Source: Streptomyces xanthophaeus
Lineage (GTDB): Bacteria > Actinomycetota > Actinomycetes > Streptomycetales > Streptomycetaceae
NCBI RefSeq assembly: GCF_030440515.1
Contig: NZ_CP076543.1
Span: forward strand, 4,963,501 to 5,027,500
Length of the DNA: 64,000 nt
Direction: 5' to 3'
In this document: piece by piece, positions 63,634 to 64,000 of the stretch
Numbering within the stretch: position 1 is the stretch's first letter
Layout of the letters: every line of letters begins with the position of its first letter
Notes under the pieces: generated by a model
Databases searched by the model: none
Told to the model about the DNA's origin: nothing
Seen by the model: the letters and a program-made list of their open reading frames with translations, nothing else
Translations under genes and position numbers: made by a program

Positions 63634-64000
63634 TCAGGCGGGCGGCGCGAACCCGCCGGCGCGCGGAGTCTCCGCAGGCGCCACGGGCGCGGGAGCCACG
63701 TAGGGGACCGGCGCCACGACCGGCACCGGCCCCGGCACCGGTGCGGGTGCAGGTGCGGGCCCGGTAGCGAACCCGGCACCGGGACCGCCGGCGGACGGCC
63801 GGAACGCCCGGGCGGCGTCGCGCGACTGCCGCTCGTGCACCACGGCCATCAGGAACGCGGCGGCCGGCACCCCGGCCGGCGGCGGCGCCCCCGTACGCGC
63901 CACCAGATCGTCCGCCAGCCGCATCGCCATCGCGGCGCCCACCTGCGGATCCAGCTGGTTCATCCGCGTCAGGTACTGGCGTATCGCCAGCCACAGTCCT
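63634..64000 (-). CDS. Hypothetical protein, C-terminal part
   Basis: The frame is open to the right end of the window, so the N-terminus is missing: the residues before the first in-frame Met read GLWLAIRQYLTR. The visible part includes NQLDPQVGAAMAMRLADDLVARTG and AFLMAVVHERQSRDAARAF, both amphipathic helices, then a Pro/Ala/Val-rich low-complexity tail (VAPVPYVAPAPVAPAETP) ending in GGFAPPA. No family recognised. An internal Met at 63963 could be mistaken for the start. Confidence 0.6.
   Translation of the reverse strand, partial: GLWLAIRQYLTRMNQLDPQVGAAMAMRLADDLVARTGAPPPAGVPAAAFLMAVVHERQSRDAARAFRPSAGGPGAGFATGPAPAPAPVPGPVPVVAPVPYVAPAPVAPAETPRAGGFAPPA

Overview
This window is high-GC chromosomal DNA from an actinomycete, almost certainly Streptomyces or a close relative. 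The evidence is strong G/C third-position bias, many GTG starts, GTGA/ATGA stop-start overlaps, many apparently leaderless starts, a whiB gene, and the palindromic intergenic repeats typical of the genus. I see no rRNA, tRNA, CRISPR array, prophage or secondary-metabolite cluster. Most genes are core genes. Accessory signal is limited to a surface-protein operon, a large secreted protein and two copies of a miniature transposable element.

Layout, left to right. (1) 1-9.4 kb: histidine utilisation. It holds a partial RpiR-type regulator, a FAD monooxygenase/TetR divergent pair with an array of four operator boxes, a PLP decarboxylase divergent from hutU, then hutU, an M20 amidohydrolase, hutF and hutI. 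Histidine nitrogen is released by the deiminase branch (urocanate, imidazolonepropionate, formiminoglutamate, formylglutamate), and the M20 enzyme probably does the last deformylation. (2) 9.5-13.7 kb: four secreted or membrane-anchored proteins, apparently one transcription unit. Two carry sortase-type C-termini (LPQTG and LAETG) and share a repeated ectodomain; between them lie a DUF916/WxL-type protein and a neocarzinostatin-like protein. (3) 13.8-22.9 kb: a POT peptide transporter, a two-component system, a GtrA membrane protein, purK-purE, and two adjacent M19 dipeptidase paralogues of which the second has lost its metal ligands. Two 166-bp MITE copies sit exactly at two stop codons. (4) 23-31.4 kb: a 1,143-residue secreted beta-propeller-like protein, UDP-glucose dehydrogenase, acyl-CoA dehydrogenase, a small membrane protein and a sugar nucleotidyltransferase.

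(5) 31.5-43.7 kb: envelope assembly. Five LytR-CpsA-Psr (LCP) proteins are interleaved with a family-2 glycosyltransferase, a thioesterase, a truncated adenylating-enzyme homologue (TIGR03089) and a PGRP-type amidase. (6) 43.9-48.7 kb: a DNA glycosylase, the F420 genes fbiB and fbiA, cysteine dioxygenase preceded by a cysteine-rich leader peptide, and whiB. (7) 49-60.4 kb: a 1,214-residue membrane glycosyltransferase, a DUF5719 protein, a zincin-like protein, a DUF3499 protein, a frameshifted phosphomannomutase, a Trm112-like protein, a SIS protein, manA and a cation-efflux protein. (8) 60.4-64 kb: a signal-peptidase-like protein lacking both catalytic residues, ahcY and two uncharacterised proteins. 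From memory, the block from GtrA/purK/purE through the acyl-CoA dehydrogenase, nucleotidyltransferase, LCP, TIGR03089, fbiA/B, whiB, manB, SIS, manA and ahcY follows the same gene neighbourhood as the Mycobacterium tuberculosis Rv3248c-Rv3277 region.

The most interesting items are the Cys-Cys-Cys-Cys leader upstream of cysteine dioxygenase, the catalytically dead signal-peptidase and dipeptidase homologues, the sortase/DUF916 surface operon, the MITE pair at stop codons, and three single-base frameshifts in the phosphomannomutase gene.
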